Source of the DNA: Symbiodinium natans
Lineage: Eukaryota > Sar > Dinophyceae > Suessiales > Symbiodiniaceae
Length of the DNA: 64,000 nucleotides
Direction: 5' to 3'
Assembly (NCBI GenBank): GCA_905221605.1
Contig: CAJNDS010002480.1
Span: forward strand, 176,001 to 240,000
Shown: piece after piece, positions 63,128 to 64,000 of the stretch
Numbering within the stretch: position 1 is the stretch's first letter
Layout of the letters: the number at the start of each line of letters is the position of its first letter
The notes under the pieces: model-generated
Told to the model about the DNA's origin: nothing
Databases searched by the model: none
The model's input: only the letters and a program-made list of their open reading frames with translations
Position numbers and translations under genes: made by a program

Positions 63128-63192
63128 CTCAGGGGCTTGCCTGAGTCGTCGTGGTCGATGGCTTTGAACCACGACGTGCTGTCGAGCCGGAC
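63128..63192 (-). CDS. Exon with an EF-hand-like loop start
   Basis: After GACCCAG| it reads VRLDSTSWFKAIDHDDSGK. W-F-K-A-I-D-H-D-D-S-G-K fits the entering helix and first half of an EF-hand loop (D1, D3, S5, G6); the rest would be in the next exon. Donor GAG|GTGAAC, or GC donor TCAG|GCAAGC. TTTAGGG on both sides. Confidence 0.5.
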
Positions 63193-63392
63193 CTGGGTCT
63201 CTTTCAGATGTTTAAGGCTTAGGGATTAGGTTTTAGGGTTTAGGGTTTGGGGTTTAGGTTTAGGGTTTGGGGTTTGGGGTTTGTTACGGGTCGTTGCTTC
63301 GGAAAGTTTGGGGTTCAGGGAGGTTCAGGGTAATGATCTTGCATCATCGAATCGCAGAGGTGCCTTGCCTACAGGATCGAGGCTTCCTGCTT

Positions 63393-63524
63393 GGAGGTTC
63401 ATGGTACTTATTAACCCATTAAAAACTGTATTTATGACTGTACCTAGAACCATAATAGGGCGCTTAAGGGGCCCTAATTGGGTTCTAAGTACAGTTATAC
63501 TTGGTAAATAAGTACCCTGAACCT
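63393..63524. mobile_element. MITE-like element, AGGTTCATGGTACTTATT family, copy 2
   Basis: GGAGGTTCATGGTACTTATT to AAATAAGTACCCTGAACCT; shares an AAGGGGCCCTA-type centre with the end-of-window copy. Confidence 0.88.
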
Positions 63525-63555
63525 ATTTGTGATGCTGCAAGGTGGAGTTACTGGC

Positions 63556-63653
63556 TGGTTCTTAGTAGGGAATGAGGGAATGAGGTACCCTGTATAATCC
63601 CACTACGGGATTATATAGGGCCGTATATACTTCCTCATTACCTACTAAGAACC
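63556..63653. mobile_element. MITE-like element, CTTAGTAGGGAATGAGG family, copy 2
   Basis: TGGTTCTTAGTAGGGAATGA and its mirrored end TACCTACTAAGAACCA, with centre ATCCCACTACGGGAT. Confidence 0.88.
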
Positions 63654-63839
63654 AGGCGGGTTAGGGGGTTTAGGGTCTAAGGTTTGATCTCAGCAGTGGA
63701 CCCAACAGCGAAGACGGCGAGACAACACTGCGGCCCAGAAGATGGCTACAAACACTAAACCCTAAACCCTAAACCCTAAACCCTAAACCCTAAACCCTAA
63801 ACCCTAAACCCTGAACCCTAAACCCTAAACCTAAGATAC

Positions 63840-63887
63840 CTTTTCGTAGTTGAGCTGCATCGGCTCGCAACCTCTTTTGACAAAGAC
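63840..63887 (-). CDS. Micro-exon (VFVKRGCEPMQLNYEK)
   Basis: 16 codons, phase 0. The acceptor is GATGCAAAG|GTC and the donor AAG|GTATCT (GT). CCCTAAA lies below. Highest-coordinate exon seen, so the gene continues upstream beyond the window. Confidence 0.6.
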
Positions 63888-63927
63888 CTTTGCATCTATG
63901 GCATATGGGTGTTTACGAAATACTTGG

Positions 63928-64000
63928 AGGTTCAGGGGACTTATTCACCAATTAGAACTGTACTTATAACTCACGTATAAGCCCCTTAAGTGCCCTATTA
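63928..64000. mobile_element. MITE-like element, AGGTTCATGGTACTTATT family, cut by the window end
   Basis: TTGGAGGTTCAGGGGACTTATTC followed by internal text matching copies 1 and 2 (CCCCTTAAGTGCCC). A GTTTACGAAA fragment precedes it at 63911. Confidence 0.8.

Larger units (their letters stand above)
1497..63887 (-). other. Putative giant minus-strand gene (or gene cluster) made of micro-exons in hairpin introns
   Basis: At least 50 short open segments on the minus strand, each with an AG acceptor and most with a GT, GC or GA donor, are spaced about every 0.5-2 kb. Nearly all of families A and B share one strand, and most keep phase 0 at both ends, so they could be joined in frame. Introns consist mainly of TTTAGGG-type arrays. 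That they form a single transcript is inference: several genes in a row, or some decayed exons, would look the same. No start or stop of the whole gene was identified. No homologous full-length protein is recognised; the repeated modules suggest a long repetitive protein. Confidence 0.55.

Noticed and set aside
1-64000. CRISPR array
   Set aside because: The 7-mer arrays have no regular unique spacers and the sequence is eukaryotic.

Overview
The window looks like nuclear DNA of a dinoflagellate; the species cannot be named from the sequence alone. Three things support this. Telomere-type TTTAGGG/CCCTAAA repeats are scattered through the window as short internal arrays. Candidate exons use GT, GC and GA donors with AG acceptors (usually AG|G), a pattern known from dinoflagellates. 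A 16-nt relic of the dinoflagellate spliced leader lies on the minus strand at 7868-7883. No prokaryotic gene layout, rRNA, tRNA or CRISPR array is visible.

The dominant structure is a ladder of very small minus-strand exons, mostly 30-80 nt, inside long introns built from telomere-like repeats. Read on the + strand, an exon usually has CCCTAAA on its low-coordinate side and TTTAGGG on its high-coordinate side. Each intron, read in its own direction, therefore opens with TTTAGGG and closes with CCCTAAA, so it can fold into a hairpin that brings donor and acceptor together. The space between the two arms holds non-repeat DNA: palindromic MITE-like elements, simple repeats and retroelement fragments. 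I could place about 50 exon candidates.

Many exons belong to repeated phase-0 families. Family A has nine copies, eight of exactly 72 nt, with consensus E-D-Y-Y-D-x-x-x-D-x-W-D-x-x-G-L-E-D-D-L-R-L-A-K. Family B has about fifteen copies, typically 69 nt, with core L-F-A-E-L-x-x-x-D-P-x-A-S-K. Family C has six Ala/Pro-rich copies, three sharing a 63-nt reading. The simplest reading is one giant minus-strand gene, or a few, assembled by serial duplication of exons with their hairpin introns. Its function is unknown. One exon encodes the first half of an RRM; others carry Trp-centred or EF-hand-like motifs.

Other content: 6.0-7.9 kb holds a repeat-free minus-strand gene region headed by the spliced-leader relic, with an N-terminal coiled coil and a later RyR-domain-like exon. 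10.2-10.5 kb is a Ty1/copia RNase H remnant. 24.7-25.5 kb is a 267-codon ORF of unknown function. 26.3-28.6 kb is a repeat-poor island. 33.2-33.4 kb is a longer exon of a type I recall as common in dinoflagellates. 57.8-58.2 kb is a long exon with canonical splice sites. At least seven palindromic element families recur in the window. All exon calls are by eye; no alignment, folding or transcript data were available.
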